Below are positions 42,988 to 54,146 of a DNA stretch of 64,000 nt, piece by piece. The translations under genes were made by a program, and so were the position numbers. The stretch lies in contig CAJQLA010000005.1 of the NCBI GenBank assembly GCA_905479075.1, positions 1 to 64,000 of the forward strand, read 5' to 3'. The number at the start of each line of letters is the position of its first letter. Positions within the stretch are counted from its first letter, which is position 1. The notes under the pieces are model-generated. The model saw only the letters and a program-made list of their open reading frames with translations. It did no database searches and had not been told where the DNA came from. The DNA is from an uncultured Gammaproteobacteria bacterium. Lineage in GTDB: Bacteria; Pseudomonadota; Gammaproteobacteria; Nitrosococcales; Methylophagaceae.

Positions 42988-43914
42988 GTGGGGCGTCGTA
43001 ATAAAAAAGGTCGTAATATAACGGGCATTATCGTTATAGATAAACCGACAGGCCGAAGTTCAAATCATGTTTTACAGCAAGTTAAGCGTTTATTTGATGC
43101 TAAAAAAGCAGGGCATACAGGCAGTTTAGATCCTTTAGCAACCGGCGTTTTACCGATCTGTTTAGGCGAAGCCACTAAAGTATCAAGTTATCTACTGGAT
43201 GCTGATAAACGTTACCAAGTACGTTGCCAATTAGGTGTCACCACTGACAGTGGTGATTCTGATGGTAATGTAGTGAGCGAACAGGCTATTCCAAGCCTCA
43301 CCAAAAATAATTTGCTGGATATCATTCCTCAATTTTTAGGCGAACAACAGCAAGTGCCACCGATGTACTCGGCGCTGAAATATCAAGGCCAGCCACTCTA
43401 TAAATTAGCGAGAAAAGGCATTGAGGTTGAGCGAAAAGCTAGAACTGTCACCATCTACGATATTCAGTTACTTGAGCTTACTGGGGATAGTTTTGTACTT
43501 GATGTCACATGCAGCAAAGGCACCTACATTAGAACATTGGTCGAAGATATTAGTCATGCTTTGAACACAGGGGGGCATGTCACCATGCTGCGCAGAGTTG
43601 CGGCTGCAGGTTATGATCTAGAACAAGCAATTACGATTGAACAGCTAGAACAGTTTGCTGAGCAAGGACAAGAAATTTTAGATTTACAGCTATTACCGAC
43701 AGAAGAGGCCTTAAGTGATTGGCCGAGTATCGCCATTGATGATGAGATGGTGGTAGCACTCAGACATGGTCAATGTATTCATGTAGAACAAACCTATCAG
43801 CAGCCACAAGTAAGACTATTCGATACCGACAAACAGTTTCTAGGTTTAGGTGAAATGTCAGAAAATGGTGATATTGCACCGAAGCGTGTTTTTGTCATAC
43901 AAGAGAGTGGCTAA
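42988..43914 (+). CDS. truB: tRNA pseudouridine55 synthase
   Basis: Makes the universal pseudouridine in the T-loop of tRNAs. The 308 residues include GIIVIDKPTGRSSNHVLQQV, the catalytic block KKAGHTGSLDPLATGVLPIC with the active-site Asp, and SKGTYIRTLVEDI. The start is a GTG. A C-terminal PUA-like domain is present (about 240-305). Confidence 0.97.
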   Translation: MGRRNKKGRNITGIIVIDKPTGRSSNHVLQQVKRLFDAKKAGHTGSLDPLATGVLPICLGEATKVSSYLLDADKRYQVRCQLGVTTDSGDSDGNVVSEQAIPSLTKNNLLDIIPQFLGEQQQVPPMYSALKYQGQPLYKLARKGIEVERKARTVTIYDIQLLELTGDSFVLDVTCSKGTYIRTLVEDISHALNTGGHVTMLRRVAAAGYDLEQAITIEQLEQFAEQGQEILDLQLLPTEEALSDWPSIAIDDEMVVALRHGQCIHVEQTYQQPQVRLFDTDKQFLGLGEMSENGDIAPKRVFVIQESG

Positions 43915-43919
43915 AATGC

Positions 43920-43948
43920 TTGTTTATAAAACAAAATTTCGGTAGAAT
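43920..43948 (+). promoter_or_regulatory. Sigma-70 promoter of rpsO
   Basis: TTGTTT and TAGAAT with exactly 17 bp between them, beginning just after the truB stop. It would give a leader of about 100 bases ahead of rpsO. Confidence 0.65.
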
Positions 43949-44023
43949 TGCCACCCTTTACATGGTTGGATATTTCGGTTTTAACGACGATAACGTTGAC
44001 TGAGGTAATCCAGAATTTAACTA

Positions 44024-44037
44024 GTAGCATCCGCTAC
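44024..44037 (+). promoter_or_regulatory. Small hairpin in the rpsO leader
   Basis: GTAGC-ATCC-GCTAC forms a perfect 5-bp stem about 20 bases before the rpsO start. In E. coli S15 represses its own mRNA through a leader pseudoknot; a like role here is only inference. Confidence 0.35.
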
Positions 44038-44058
44038 AAGAAAGTTGGAGCTTTTTAA

Positions 44059-44328
44059 ATGTCATTATCGACAGAACAAACACAAGAAATTATCAATAAA
44101 TTCCGCCGCTCAGAAACTGATACAGGTTCTGCAGAAGTGCAAGTTGCACTATTAACGGCGCGTATTACTAACCTTTCAGATCACTTCAAAGATAACGCGC
44201 ATGACCATCACTCACGCCAAGGTCTTCTAAAAATGGTAAGTGGTCGTCGTAAAATGTTAGATTATTTGAGAAAGAAAGATATCACACGATACCGTGATCT
44301 TATTGCTAGCTTAGGTTTACGCCGTTAA
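44059..44328 (+). CDS. rpsO: 30S ribosomal protein S15
   Basis: Binds 16S rRNA and forms bridge B4. The 89 residues equal the E. coli length. The family blocks [20 protein letters not shown] and [20 protein letters not shown] are present. TTGGAG lies ten bases before the ATG. A strong terminator separates it from pnp, as in E. coli where the two are partly uncoupled. Confidence 0.98.
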   Translation: MSLSTEQTQEIINKFRRSETDTGSAEVQVALLTARITNLSDHFKDNAHDHHSRQGLLKMVSGRRKMLDYLRKKDITRYRDLIASLGLRR

Positions 44329-44401
44329 GCATTGGCAATAGTGAAAAAAACTAATTTACAAATCGAACTCTCATTATGTTGTGAGCAAGGTTTTAGTATT
44401 T

Positions 44402-44440
44402 AAAAATGCCCCTGAAGCAACTTGCTTCAGGGGCATTTTT
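44402..44440 (+). terminator. Rho-independent terminator between rpsO and pnp
   Basis: Long perfect stem, arms AAAAATGCCCCTGAAGC and GCTTCAGGGGCATTTTT around loop AACTT. The A-run makes it potentially bidirectional. Confidence 0.95.
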
Positions 44441-44507
44441 ACGATGAAAAAACGATAGTGACCGGAATAAGCCGTTCACAGAGTCAGTCAGATAAAGGAA
44501 AGAAACA

Positions 44508-46601
44508 GTGAATTCAGTAAAAAAGACAGTTCAATATGGTGACCATATTCTAAGTCTTGAAACAGGTAAAATTGCCCGTCAAGCAAGTGGAGCAGTTATT
44601 GCCAGCCTTGGTGAAACTTCAGTTATGGTAACTGTTGTTGGTAAAAAGAATGTTCAACCAGGACAAGATTTTTTCCCGTTAACAGTTAACTATCAAGAAC
44701 GTACTTATTCAGCAGGTAAAATTCCAGGTGGATTTTTCAAGCGCGAAGGTCGTCCTTCTGAAAAAGAAACATTAACATGTCGCCTTATTGACCGTCCTTT
44801 ACGACCTTTATTTCCAAAAGGTTTTTTGAATGAAGTTCAAGTGATTGCCACTGTTGTAGCACTTGATCCTGCCATTGATCCAGATATTCCAGCAATGATT
44901 GGTGCATCAGCTGCACTCGCTATTTCTGGTATCCCATTTAATGGCCCGATTGGTGGTGCACGCGTTGGTTATATTGATGGCAACTATGTACTTAATCCAA
45001 ATAAAGAGCAGCTAGCAACAAGTGACCTTGATCTTGTTGTAGCGGGTACAGAAAGTGCGGTATTGATGGTTGAATCAGAAGCCTCTGAATTACCAGAAGA
45101 AGTCATGTTAGGCTCAGTGATGTTTGGTCACGAGCAACTACAAACTGCTATTAAGCTTGTTAATGAGTTAAAAGAAGAAGTAGGTAAAGAAGCTTGGGAT
45201 TGGTCTCTGCCTGAAAAAGATGGCAACATTTACGATGAAGTAAAAGCTAATGCCTATGCAGGTATCGAAGCTGCTTATGCGATTAGTGACAAGATGGAAC
45301 GTCAAGATCAATTAAGTTTAGTGCGTGCAGCTGCAGTTGAAGCATTAGCTAGTGAGGTGTCTGACTTTTCTGCGGAAGACGTTAAGGGCGAATTTGCTAA
45401 ATTAGAAAAAGAATTAGTTCGCGGTCGTATTATTGCTGGTGAACCACGTATTGATGGTCGTGATACAGCGACAGTACGTCAAGTCACTGTTGAAACAACG
45501 GTATTACCTCGTGTTCATGGTTCAGCTTTGTTCACACGTGGTGAAACACAAGCGGTAGTTGTAGCAACATTAGGTGCAGAACGTGATGCACAAACGATTG
45601 ACGCAGTTGAAGGTGAATATCGTGATCGCTTTATGCTTCACTACAATTTCCCTCCATTCTGCGTAGGTGAAACAGGTTTTGTAGGCTCACCAAAACGTCG
45701 TGAAATTGGTCACGGTAAATTAGCAAAACGTGGTATTCAAGCGGTAATGCCTTCAGCAGAAGAATTCCCGTATGTTGTCCGTGTTGTATCTGAAATCACA
45801 GAATCAAATGGTTCAAGCTCAATGGCCTCTGTATGTGGTACAAGCTTGGCATTGATGGATGCTGGTGTTCCTATTAAAGCGCCTGTAGCAGGTATTGCGA
45901 TGGGTCTTATCAAAGAAGATAACGGATATGCAGTTTTAACCGATATCTTGGGTGATGAAGATCATCTTGGTGACATGGACTTTAAAGTAGCGGGTACTGA
46001 TAAAGGTATCACTGCTTTACAAATGGATATCAAGATTGAAGGTATTAACGAAGAAATCATGCGTACTGCATTAGCACAAGCACGTGATGGTCGTTTAACG
46101 ATTCTTGAAACAATGAATGCGAATCTTGCATCACATCGTCAAGAAATGTCTGAGTTTGCGCCACGTATTATCACAATCAAAATCAATTCAGATAAGATTC
46201 GTGATGTTATTGGTAAAGGTGGTGCAACAATTCGTGCCCTTACAGAAGAAACAGGTGCAACGATTGATATTCAAGATGATGGCACAGTGATGATCTTCTC
46301 ATCAGACTTTAATGCTGGCCAAGATGCATTACACCGTATTGAACAAATCACAGCGGAAGTAGAAGTAGGCCAAACGTACCAAGGTACAGTGGCTAAACTA
46401 ATGGACTTCGGTGCATTTGTCACAATTTTACCAGGCAAAGATGGTCTTGTTCATATTTCACAAATTTCTGACGAGCGTGTAGAAAACGTCAGTGATAAGT
46501 TATCAGAAGGCGATAGTATTAAAGTGAAAGTGTTAGAAGTTGATCGTCAAGGTCGTATCCGCCTTAGCATGAAAGCTGTTACGGAAAATGACGGAGAGTA
46601 A
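44508..46601 (+). CDS. pnp: Polyribonucleotide nucleotidyltransferase
   Basis: 3'-5' phosphorolytic exoribonuclease and degradosome member. The 697 residues have two RNase PH domains (about 5-220 and 310-540, the second with [16 protein letters not shown] and [14 protein letters not shown]), a KH domain ([20 protein letters not shown]) and an S1 domain ([21 protein letters not shown]). The GTG start has AAAGGAAAG upstream. Length is close to E. coli PNPase (711). Confidence 0.97.
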   Translation: MNSVKKTVQYGDHILSLETGKIARQASGAVIASLGETSVMVTVVGKKNVQPGQDFFPLTVNYQERTYSAGKIPGGFFKREGRPSEKETLTCRLIDRPLRPLFPKGFLNEVQVIATVVALDPAIDPDIPAMIGASAALAISGIPFNGPIGGARVGYIDGNYVLNPNKEQLATSDLDLVVAGTESAVLMVESEASELPEEVMLGSVMFGHEQLQTAIKLVNELKEEVGKEAWDWSLPEKDGNIYDEVKANAYAGIEAAYAISDKMERQDQLSLVRAAAVEALASEVSDFSAEDVKGEFAKLEKELVRGRIIAGEPRIDGRDTATVRQVTVETTVLPRVHGSALFTRGETQAVVVATLGAERDAQTIDAVEGEYRDRFMLHYNFPPFCVGETGFVGSPKRREIGHGKLAKRGIQAVMPSAEEFPYVVRVVSEITESNGSSSMASVCGTSLALMDAGVPIKAPVAGIAMGLIKEDNGYAVLTDILGDEDHLGDMDFKVAGTDKGITALQMDIKIEGINEEIMRTALAQARDGRLTILETMNANLASHRQEMSEFAPRIITIKINSDKIRDVIGKGGATIRALTEETGATIDIQDDGTVMIFSSDFNAGQDALHRIEQITAEVEVGQTYQGTVAKLMDFGAFVTILPGKDGLVHISQISDERVENVSDKLSEGDSIKVKVLEVDRQGRIRLSMKAVTENDGE

Positions 46602-46624
46602 AACCTTTCCTTATCGCTAGAAAG

Positions 46625-46651
46625 AAAAGCCCCGTTAATCGGGGCTTTTTT
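46625..46651 (+). terminator. Rho-independent terminator of pnp
   Basis: Stem AAAAGCCCCG / CGGGGCTTTT around TTAAT with a T-run. It closes the metY-pnp cluster. Confidence 0.94.
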
Positions 46652-46755
46652 ATGAATAATGGTAAAATGCGGGGATAAAATTCAACAATAAATTTGTCTA
46701 TTTAAGCTGATAGATAATATTTTTTCCAATGAGCATGTCTGAATAGGGTGATTGA

Positions 46756-47013
46756 GTGGTTAAAGCAGTAGTTCTTATTTTATTATTTATTGTCTTATTC
46801 GGCCTATTTAGAGCGTTGTATTTTCTGGTGTCGGGTAAAGGTGATAAGCATGCGGTTGCCCGCAATTTAACGCTTCGTGTAGCGGCGTCAATTGGTGTCC
46901 TAGTGTTTTTAGGCTTTGCCAAATGGATGGGCTGGCATGAGTTCAATGGTGCAAGAGTACAAGCCAAAGCACCGATGGTTCAAATGCAAGGGATGGAACA
47001 AAAACAGCCTTAA
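46756..47013 (+). CDS. DUF2909 twin transmembrane protein
   Basis: An 85-residue membrane protein with two hydrophobic segments (about 2-25 and 44-61) joined by SGKGDKHAVARNLTLRVAAS, the typical DUF2909 pattern. In other bacteria the family is often found near cytochrome oxidase genes, but here its neighbours are pnp and prfC. The GTG start is weakly supported by GGGTG upstream. The C-terminal tail is Gln/Met-rich. An equally long antisense frame is a shadow. Confidence 0.75.
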   Translation: MVKAVVLILLFIVLFGLFRALYFLVSGKGDKHAVARNLTLRVAASIGVLVFLGFAKWMGWHEFNGARVQAKAPMVQMQGMEQKQP

Positions 47014-47151
47014 TAACTTGGTTGGAATGAGGGTCTTCGCTGTAGCGAAATAAAATTTTCTTTGTTCATTAATCGAAAGTGCCTGATCCTTTTAGGCAGC
47101 AGACCATCAGTCATGTAGAATAGCGGGTTTTCCGAAAACATTGCGTTACCA

Positions 47152-48726
47152 ATGGCTGAACTAGAAACACAACTCAATAAACGCCGCACGTTTGCTATCA
47201 TCTCGCATCCCGATGCGGGTAAAACGACGATCACTGAAAAACTATTGTTATTTGGTGGTGCGATCCAGATGGCGGGTAGTGTTAAATCACGTAAAACAGA
47301 TCGTCATGCCACTTCTGATTGGATGGAAATGGAGAAGGAACGGGGGATTTCTGTTACGTCGTCTGTGATGCAATTTCCTTATCACGATAGGGTAGTTAAT
47401 CTGCTTGACACACCTGGACATGCTGACTTCTCAGAAGATACTTATCGGACCTTAACTGCTGTTGATTCAGCTTTAATGGTGATTGACAGTGCTAAGGGTG
47501 TTGAGCAACGCACGATTAAGCTAATGGAAGTGTGTCGCCTGCGTGATACGCCGATTTTGACCTTTATTAATAAGCTAGACAGGGAAGGTCGTGATCCGAT
47601 TGATGTTCTGGATGAAATTGAAGATATTTTGAATATCCAATGTGCGCCGATTACTTGGCCGATTGGTATGGGTAAAAATTTCAAGGGTATTTTTCATCTT
47701 TTAAAAGACAGTGTGCATATATTTGAGCCGCACAGTAGTGAAGTTGGTGAGGTAATTGAAGGACTGGACAATCCTCGCTTAGACGAATTGTTTGGTGATT
47801 TAGCTGATGAGTTACGTGAAGAAATTGAGCTTGTACGTGGTGCTAGTCATGAGTTTGATTTAGACAAGTTTTTATCAGGTGAACTGTCGCCAACCTTTTT
47901 TGGCTCTGCGATGAATAACTTCGGTATTACCGAGTTGATGGATTCATTTGTTGAGTACGCGCCAAAGCCGCAATCACGAGAAACGAAAACCCGTGTGGTT
48001 GAAGCTAAAGAAGCACCTTTTAGTGGTTTTGTGTTTAAGATCCAAGCCAATATGGATCCTAAACATCGAGATAGAGTGGCTTTTTTAAGGGTTTGTTCGG
48101 GTCAATACAAGAAAGGTATGAAGCTTAGGCAAACACGTACTGGTAAGGATGTGACCATTGCTAATGCAGTAACTTTTATGGCTGCAGAGCGTGAACAAGC
48201 GCAAGATGCCTGGCCAGGTGATATTTTAGGCTTGCACAATCACGGTACGATTCAGATTGGTGATACGTTTACTGAAGGTGAAGATATCCAGTTTACGGGT
48301 ATTCCCTATTTTGCACCTGAATTGTTTCGCCGAGTACGTTTGAAAGATCCACTGAAGATGAAAGCCTTATTAAAAGGTTTACAACAATTGAGTGAAGAGG
48401 GTGCTACGCAGTTATTTAGGCCGTTAGAAAATAATGATCTGATCTTAGGTGCGGTAGGTGTATTGCAGTTTGATGTGGTTGTTCATCGACTTAAGGGTGA
48501 ATACAACGTTGATTGTGCTTATGAACCTGTACAAGTACATACTGCCCGTTGGGTTTATTGTGATGATGATAAGAAGTTAGAAGAGTTTAAGAAAAAGGCA
48601 TCTCAAAATTTAGCCTTAGATGGTGCGGGTGGCTTGACTTATATTGCAACAACACGTGTAAATTTAGATTTAACAATGGAACGCTGGCCTGATATTGAGT
48701 TTAAGTCTACTAGAGAACATACCTAA
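47152..48726 (+). CDS. prfC: Peptide chain release factor 3
   Basis: GTPase that removes RF1/RF2 after peptide release. The 524 residues are close to E. coli RF3 (529). The G domain has [36 protein letters not shown] and [12 protein letters not shown]. The bacterial RF3 blocks [13 protein letters not shown] and [20 protein letters not shown] follow. Confidence 0.97.
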   Translation: MAELETQLNKRRTFAIISHPDAGKTTITEKLLLFGGAIQMAGSVKSRKTDRHATSDWMEMEKERGISVTSSVMQFPYHDRVVNLLDTPGHADFSEDTYRTLTAVDSALMVIDSAKGVEQRTIKLMEVCRLRDTPILTFINKLDREGRDPIDVLDEIEDILNIQCAPITWPIGMGKNFKGIFHLLKDSVHIFEPHSSEVGEVIEGLDNPRLDELFGDLADELREEIELVRGASHEFDLDKFLSGELSPTFFGSAMNNFGITELMDSFVEYAPKPQSRETKTRVVEAKEAPFSGFVFKIQANMDPKHRDRVAFLRVCSGQYKKGMKLRQTRTGKDVTIANAVTFMAAEREQAQDAWPGDILGLHNHGTIQIGDTFTEGEDIQFTGIPYFAPELFRRVRLKDPLKMKALLKGLQQLSEEGATQLFRPLENNDLILGAVGVLQFDVVVHRLKGEYNVDCAYEPVQVHTARWVYCDDDKKLEEFKKKASQNLALDGAGGLTYIATTRVNLDLTMERWPDIEFKSTREHT

Positions 48727-48805
48727 GACTATCAGACTTGCTTTTATGCCCAATTTTAAAGCAGAATGGAAAACACGCTGAGTGTTAAATATATAGGATA
48801 TGTCA

Positions 48806-49264
48806 ATGAAAGTTAGGTCGATCACTAAAAATAAAGGCAAACCCGTTATTACGTTATCACCGAGTGATTCGTTAGATATGGCTGTTTCCTTGATGATGGA
48901 TCTTCGTATTGGATCAATTGTCATCACTGATGACGATAAATTAGTGGGTATATTATCTGAACATGATTTGCTGACTATATTGCACAATAAACATGCTATG
49001 TGGTCACCTTTAACTGTTAAAGATGCAATGACACCCGAACCTTATGTGTGTGATGTCGATGATTCCCTAGAAGACGCTATGAATACAATGGTTGACCATA
49101 ATATTAGACATCTACCTGTCGTATATAAAGGGTCTCTTAAAGGGATGTTATCTATTACAGATATAGTGGAAGAGTTACTTAGAAAGGCGCAGTTCGAAAA
49201 TAAATTATTGAAAAATTATATTCAGAACTGGCCGGATGATGAAGAGCCACAAGTTACAGAATAA
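48806..49264 (+). CDS. CBS-domain pair protein
   Basis: A 152-residue protein made of two CBS motifs (about 5-62 and 73-130) with SLMMDLRIGSIVITDDDKLVGILSEHD split across them and NTMVDHNIRHLPVVY. Such stand-alone pairs bind adenine nucleotides and act as energy sensors for unknown partners. I choose the ATG at 48806 because AGGA lies seven bases before it; an ATG two codons earlier is too near. It ends in a bidirectional terminator. Confidence 0.85.
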   Translation: MKVRSITKNKGKPVITLSPSDSLDMAVSLMMDLRIGSIVITDDDKLVGILSEHDLLTILHNKHAMWSPLTVKDAMTPEPYVCDVDDSLEDAMNTMVDHNIRHLPVVYKGSLKGMLSITDIVEELLRKAQFENKLLKNYIQNWPDDEEPQVTE

Positions 49265-49277
49265 AAACAATACTAAG

Positions 49278-49301
49278 AGGCGGTTTATACCGCCTTTTTT
49301 T
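49278..49301. terminator. Bidirectional terminator between the CBS and DUF3579 genes
   Basis: Stem AGGCGGT / ACCGCCT around TTAT followed by TTTTTTT. It serves the converging CBS gene on the plus strand; for the minus-strand gene the tail is weaker. Confidence 0.88.
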
Positions 49302-49305
49302 ATTG

Positions 49306-49584
49306 CTATTGCGCTTCCTCTCTGATGACTTGCAATGCATTATCTTCTGCAAAATCTATCAGGAAGTTATACAGCATTTCATCTTCTTCTTTTAAAGCCT
49401 TTTCAATAACAACACACTTGATACCGTCAATAGAGGCAAGTGCAACATGAGGATGAAAGGTGGCGCGCCCACCGCGTCCATAGGTGGCAATTGCACTACA
49501 AAGTCTTTCTGCCCAGTCACTCGGTCGGAATTTTCTACCATCGATAGTGATACCTTGGATGATTACCTGTCCATTTGTTGTCAT
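49306..49584 (-). CDS. DUF3579 family protein
   Basis: A 92-residue soluble protein. The core GITIDGRKFRPSDWAERLCS followed by HPHVALASIDGIKCVVIEK and FLIDFAEDNALQV matches the DUF3579 family of beta- and gammaproteobacteria, of unknown function. No membrane segment or signal peptide is visible. It stands alone on the minus strand, convergent with the CBS gene and divergent from ileS. Confidence 0.82.
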   Translation of the reverse strand: MTTNGQVIIQGITIDGRKFRPSDWAERLCSAIATYGRGGRATFHPHVALASIDGIKCVVIEKALKEEDEMLYNFLIDFAEDNALQVIREEAQ

Positions 49585-49692
49585 GTTGGTTATTTAGGGC
49601 TCAGTGATTTTCTAAATATGACCATTTTACGTCAATTTGTATCAATCAAGTAATGTAAATTTTCCGAAAGAAAATAAAACACTATTCAATGA

Positions 49693-49721
49693 TTTAGGTC
49701 ATCTTCAAAAACCCGTATAAT
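49693..49721 (+). promoter_or_regulatory. Probable sigma-70 promoter of ileS
   Basis: A perfect TATAAT at 49716 with a weak -35 (TTTAGG) 17 bp upstream. It gives a short leader of about 20 bases before ileS. Confidence 0.5.
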
Positions 49722-49746
49722 TAACGGTTTTGTTGATCTACAACCG

Positions 49747-52560
49747 ATGGGTAAATCTGTGGCTGACTATAAACATACTCTGAATCTACCAGCGACGAAG
49801 TTTCCGATGAAGGCAGGCTTGCCTAATCGTGAACCGTTGATATTAAAGCGCTGGCAGGACAATGATTTGTATCAGAAAATGCGTGATAACGCCAAAGGAC
49901 GGCCTACTTTTATTCTGCATGATGGTCCTCCTTATGCTAACGGCGATATCCATATTGGTCATGCAGTTAACAAAATTCTTAAAGATATTATTTTAAAATC
50001 GAAAAACCTATCTGGTTTTGATACGCCTTATGTGCCGGGTTGGGACTGTCATGGTCTGCCAATTGAACTGAATGTTGAAAAGAAAGTCGGTAAGCCGGGC
50101 GTTAAAGTGAGCCCTAGTGAGTTTCGTAAAGCTTGTCGTCAATATGCTCAAAAACAGGTTGATGGCCAGCGTGAGGACTTTAAACGCTTAGGTGTTTTAG
50201 CCGAATGGGACAATCCTTATTTAACAATGGATTTTAGCTTTGAGGCGGATATCATTCGTACGCTTGGCGAGATCATCCAACAAGGTCATTTACATAAGGG
50301 CGTAAAACCCGTTCATTGGTGTGTTGATTGTGGATCTGCTTTGGCTGAGGCTGAAGTTGAATATGAAGATAAGAAATCCCCCGCGATTGATGTCCGTTTT
50401 AAAGTCATAGATCAAGCTGCTTTTGAAAAAGCGTGTGATGCCAATGGTCAAGGTGACATCAGTGTCCCTATCTGGACAACAACGCCATGGACATTGCCGG
50501 CTAACCAAGCGGTATCTCTTAATCCAGAATACGATTATGTTTTATTGCAATGTGGTGATGAACGCCTGTTATTAGCAGAAGCCTTATATGAGTCAGCACT
50601 AGAACGATATGGTATGACGGGCGAAGTTATTACACGTTGTAAAGGCTCGGCTTTAGAAGGCTTATTACTGCAGCATCCTTTTTATGATCGCCAAGTGCCG
50701 CTAATCTTAGGTGACCATGTGACTGCGGAAGCTGGTACGGGTGCCGTTCATACAGCCCCTGGTCATGGTCAGGATGATTTCACAGTAGGTCTGCAATATG
50801 ATCTAGAAGTCTATAATCCTGTTGCAGCTAATGGTTGTTTCTTACCGGATACTGAAATTTTTGCTGGCCAGTCTGTGTTCAAGGCTAACCCTAATGTTAT
50901 TGAGCTATTAAAGGATAAGGGTGCCTTACTGAACCATGTCGATATTGAACATAGTTATCCACATTGCTGGCGTCATAAGAGTCCGATTATTTTCCGTGCG
51001 ACGCCACAGTGGTTTATTAGCATGGATCAAAATGGCTTAAGAAAAGCAGCACAACAAGCAATTAGCGATACCACATGGCTGCCTGATTGGGGGCAAAGTC
51101 GAATTGAGGGTATGGTTGAAGGGCGCCCTGACTGGTGTATTTCACGTCAGCGTACTTGGGGTGTGCCTATTCCCTTATTTGTTCATCAGCAATCAGGTGA
51201 ATTACATCCAAATACCCATGAGTTAATGGAAAAAGTGGCATTGCAAGTTGAGCAGCAAGGTATTGATGCTTGGTTTGATATGGATCCCAGTGAGCTGTTG
51301 AGTGATGAAGCAGCTGATTATGAAAAAGTCTCGGACACATTAGATGTGTGGTTTGATTCAGGGGTGTCTCATGCTTGTGTATTAGCACGACGTGATTATC
51401 TCAATCGTCCCGCTGATTTGTATTTAGAAGGTAGTGATCAACACCGAGGCTGGTTCCAGTCGTCGTTACTGACATCTATAGCTTCAACGGGGGAAGCACC
51501 TTATAAAGCCGTGCTGACACATGGTTTTACTGTCGATGCCAATGGCATGAAAATGTCTAAATCCAAAGGCAATGTTATTGCACCGCAAAAAGTGGTGAAT
51601 AATTTAGGTGCTGATATTATCCGCTTGTGGGTTTCTTCGGCAGACTACACCGCAGAAATGAATGTATCTGATGCTATTTTGAAACAGACGGCGGATGCTT
51701 ATCGCCGTATTCGAAATACCGCCCGTTATTTATTATCAAATTTATCTGATTTTGATCCAAAAACGGACAGCGTGGCTATTGAAGATATGTTGTCATTAGA
51801 TCAATGGGCTGTTGATAGAGCTTATCAATGTCAACAAGGTATTTTGGCTGATTATGAAAGTTATCAATTCCACTCTATTTACCAAAAAATTCATAATTTC
51901 TGTGCTCAAGAAATGGGCAGTCTGTATTTGGATATCACCAAAGATCGCCAATACACAATGAAGAAAGACAGTTTAGGCCGTCGTTCTACTCAGACTGCGA
52001 TGTACCATATCCTTGAAGCATTGACGCGCTGGATGTCACCTATATTAAGCTTTACTGCAGATGAATTATGGGAATATTTGCCAGGCGAACGTAATGAATC
52101 TGTCATGCTTAGTACTTGGTATGAAGATTTAGCGCCATTAGCTGAGAAAGCTGAATTTAATCTTGCTTTGTGGCAACAATTGTTCGCTGTAAGAGATGCT
52201 GTTTCAAAAGAACTAGAAGTGTTGCGTAATGATGGCAAAATTAAAGGTGGTTTAACGTCTGAAGTCACACTTTATGCTGATGAGGACTTATTTAAGCAAC
52301 TGCAACAAATTGGTGATGAACTGAAGTTTGTACTGATTACTTCTGTTGTTAATTTACATCCGATGTCAGAAAAACCAGCTGATGCTGTGACAAGCGATGT
52401 TGCAGGTTTAGCCCTTGTTGCTCGTGCCTCTGAAAGTGCTCGATGCGATCGTTGCTGGCATCAAACAGAAGAAGTCGGACAAGACGAAACACATCCTGAG
52501 TTATGTGGCCGCTGTATTGAAAATATTGATGGACAAGGTGAGAAACGTCTTTATGCATAA
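49747..52560 (+). CDS. ileS: Isoleucyl-tRNA synthetase
   Basis: Charges tRNA-Ile. The 937 residues match E. coli IleRS (938). Motifs are the HIGH region [18 protein letters not shown] (about 58-75), the editing block [22 protein letters not shown], the KMSKS loop [10 protein letters not shown] (about 600-609), and the C-terminal zinc finger with CDRCWH and CGRC. The ribosome-binding site is weak; a GTG four codons later is a possible alternative. It is followed by lspA, a common pair. Confidence 0.98.
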   Translation: MGKSVADYKHTLNLPATKFPMKAGLPNREPLILKRWQDNDLYQKMRDNAKGRPTFILHDGPPYANGDIHIGHAVNKILKDIILKSKNLSGFDTPYVPGWDCHGLPIELNVEKKVGKPGVKVSPSEFRKACRQYAQKQVDGQREDFKRLGVLAEWDNPYLTMDFSFEADIIRTLGEIIQQGHLHKGVKPVHWCVDCGSALAEAEVEYEDKKSPAIDVRFKVIDQAAFEKACDANGQGDISVPIWTTTPWTLPANQAVSLNPEYDYVLLQCGDERLLLAEALYESALERYGMTGEVITRCKGSALEGLLLQHPFYDRQVPLILGDHVTAEAGTGAVHTAPGHGQDDFTVGLQYDLEVYNPVAANGCFLPDTEIFAGQSVFKANPNVIELLKDKGALLNHVDIEHSYPHCWRHKSPIIFRATPQWFISMDQNGLRKAAQQAISDTTWLPDWGQSRIEGMVEGRPDWCISRQRTWGVPIPLFVHQQSGELHPNTHELMEKVALQVEQQGIDAWFDMDPSELLSDEAADYEKVSDTLDVWFDSGVSHACVLARRDYLNRPADLYLEGSDQHRGWFQSSLLTSIASTGEAPYKAVLTHGFTVDANGMKMSKSKGNVIAPQKVVNNLGADIIRLWVSSADYTAEMNVSDAILKQTADAYRRIRNTARYLLSNLSDFDPKTDSVAIEDMLSLDQWAVDRAYQCQQGILADYESYQFHSIYQKIHNFCAQEMGSLYLDITKDRQYTMKKDSLGRRSTQTAMYHILEALTRWMSPILSFTADELWEYLPGERNESVMLSTWYEDLAPLAEKAEFNLALWQQLFAVRDAVSKELEVLRNDGKIKGGLTSEVTLYADEDLFKQLQQIGDELKFVLITSVVNLHPMSEKPADAVTSDVAGLALVARASESARCDRCWHQTEEVGQDETHPELCGRCIENIDGQGEKRLYA

Positions 52561-52572
52561 GGCTGACATACT

Positions 52573-53046
52573 ATGCTGAAATGGCTATGGCTCAGTGGCT
52601 TGATGATAGTTTTAGATCAAGCTTCAAAATGGTGGATGGTCTCATGGCTATCACTGTATGAGACTGTGGCTGTTGTACCGTATTTCAATCTGACAATGGC
52701 GCATAATTATGGCGCTGCATTTAGCTTTTTAGCCGATGCGGGTGGTTGGCAAAAATGGTTTTTTATTGTGCTCGCCACGGTTGTCAGTTTGGTACTCATA
52801 GTTTGGATAGCAAAGCTTAAACCCACTGCGAAATTAGAAGCTGTTTCACTGAGCTTAATCTTGGGCGGTGCGATTGGTAATGTCATCGACCGTATCTATT
52901 ATGGTTATGTGATCGACTTTTTAGATGTTTATTATGGTAGTTTTCATTGGCCAGCTTTTAATATTGCTGATTCAGCAATTTGTATTGGTGCCGTGTTATT
53001 AATTATCGATACGGTAATTAATAATGATGATAAGGCCGTATCCTAA
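52573..53046 (+). CDS. lspA: Lipoprotein signal peptidase II
   Basis: Inner-membrane aspartyl protease that cuts lipoprotein signal peptides after lipidation. The 157 residues have four membrane segments. Conserved blocks are NYGAAFSFL, GGAIGNVIDRIYYGYVIDFL (first catalytic Asp region) and FNIADSAICIGA (second Asp). It follows ileS by 12 bp and shares a base with hisC. Confidence 0.97.
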   Translation: MLKWLWLSGLMIVLDQASKWWMVSWLSLYETVAVVPYFNLTMAHNYGAAFSFLADAGGWQKWFFIVLATVVSLVLIVWIAKLKPTAKLEAVSLSLILGGAIGNVIDRIYYGYVIDFLDVYYGSFHWPAFNIADSAICIGAVLLIIDTVINNDDKAVS

Positions 53047-54146
53047 TGAATGCTTGTGATTTAGCATTGCCTTGCATTACACAACTACAGCCTTATCAAC
53101 CGGGTAAGCCGATTGAGGAATTAGAGCGTGAGCTAGGCATTAGCAATATCATTAAACTAGCCTCTAATGAGAATCCATTAGGTCCATCTGCCAATGTGTT
53201 AGCTGCCTTGTCTACGGCAAGCAAAGAGATTCATCTTTACCCCGATGGCAATGGCTTTGCGTTAAAAACGGCTTTAGCAGAGAAGTATGGTTTATTACGT
53301 GAGCAGATTACTTTGGGTAATGGTTCGAACGATGTACTGGAATTAGTCGCGCGGGCATTTGTTGCTTCAAATGATGAAGTCATTTTTTCGCAATATGCCT
53401 TCGCTGTTTATCCGTTAGTGACACAAGCAATAGGTGCTAAATCAGTGATTGCAGCGGCAAAAGACTATGGCCATGATCTGGATGCAATGAGTAGTTTAAT
53501 CACCGATAAAACTAAACTTATTTTTATTGCAAATCCTAATAACCCTACGGGAACAAGTCTCAACTCTGACTCTTTGCTGACATTTTTAGAGCAAGTATCA
53601 AATAACATTATTGTCGTGTTAGATGAGGCTTACCTTGAATATGGTGAGCAAGATGTTAATACGCTTGAGTGGCTAGATTTATACCCTAATTTGGTCATCA
53701 CGCGTACTTTCTCGAAAGCCTATGGCTTGGCAGGTTTACGAGTGGGTTATAGCTTGTCTGCTCCGGATGTGGCAGATTTGTTAAACCGTATACGTCAACC
53801 CTTTAATGTGAACAGCGTGGCTTTAACAGCTGCGATGGTGGCCTTGCAAGATGAGGCTTATATTCAAGAGACGAAGCTATGCAATGATAAAGGCATGGCA
53901 CAGTTAGAAGCTGGTTTTAAAGCCTTAGGACTTGAGTATATTCCATCACGAGGTAATTTTATTACCGTCGATGTGGCGATGAACGGTGAAGTTTGTTTTC
54001 AGTCTTTATTAAAACAGGGCGTGATAGTTAGATCTGTGGCAAATTATGGCTTGCCACATCACATACGCGTTAGTATTGGTCTTGAGACCGAAAATAAACG
54101 GTTTTTGGAGGCGCTTGCTGTGACACTAGGACAACATAATGATTAA
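53046..54146 (+). CDS. hisC: Histidinol-phosphate aminotransferase family protein
   Basis: A PLP aminotransferase of 366 residues. Lys224 in TRTFSKAYGLAGLRVGYSLS is the PLP-binding lysine; NPNNPTGT (about 164-171) and the C-terminal Arg region HHIRVSIGLETEN are also present. It lies directly before tyrA and aroA. In several gammaproteobacteria a hisC-like gene in this place serves as an aromatic-acid aminotransferase, so the substrate may be phenylpyruvate or hydroxyphenylpyruvate as well as imidazole-acetol phosphate. No other his genes are in the window. Confidence 0.93.
   Translation: MNACDLALPCITQLQPYQPGKPIEELERELGISNIIKLASNENPLGPSANVLAALSTASKEIHLYPDGNGFALKTALAEKYGLLREQITLGNGSNDVLELVARAFVASNDEVIFSQYAFAVYPLVTQAIGAKSVIAAAKDYGHDLDAMSSLITDKTKLIFIANPNNPTGTSLNSDSLLTFLEQVSNNIIVVLDEAYLEYGEQDVNTLEWLDLYPNLVITRTFSKAYGLAGLRVGYSLSAPDVADLLNRIRQPFNVNSVALTAAMVALQDEAYIQETKLCNDKGMAQLEAGFKALGLEYIPSRGNFITVDVAMNGEVCFQSLLKQGVIVRSVANYGLPHHIRVSIGLETENKRFLEALAVTLGQHND

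Noticed and set aside
46698..46967. An 89-codon minus-strand frame opposite the DUF2909 gene
   Set aside because: It lacks hydrophobic or family features, and the plus-strand frame has the recognised two-membrane-segment pattern.
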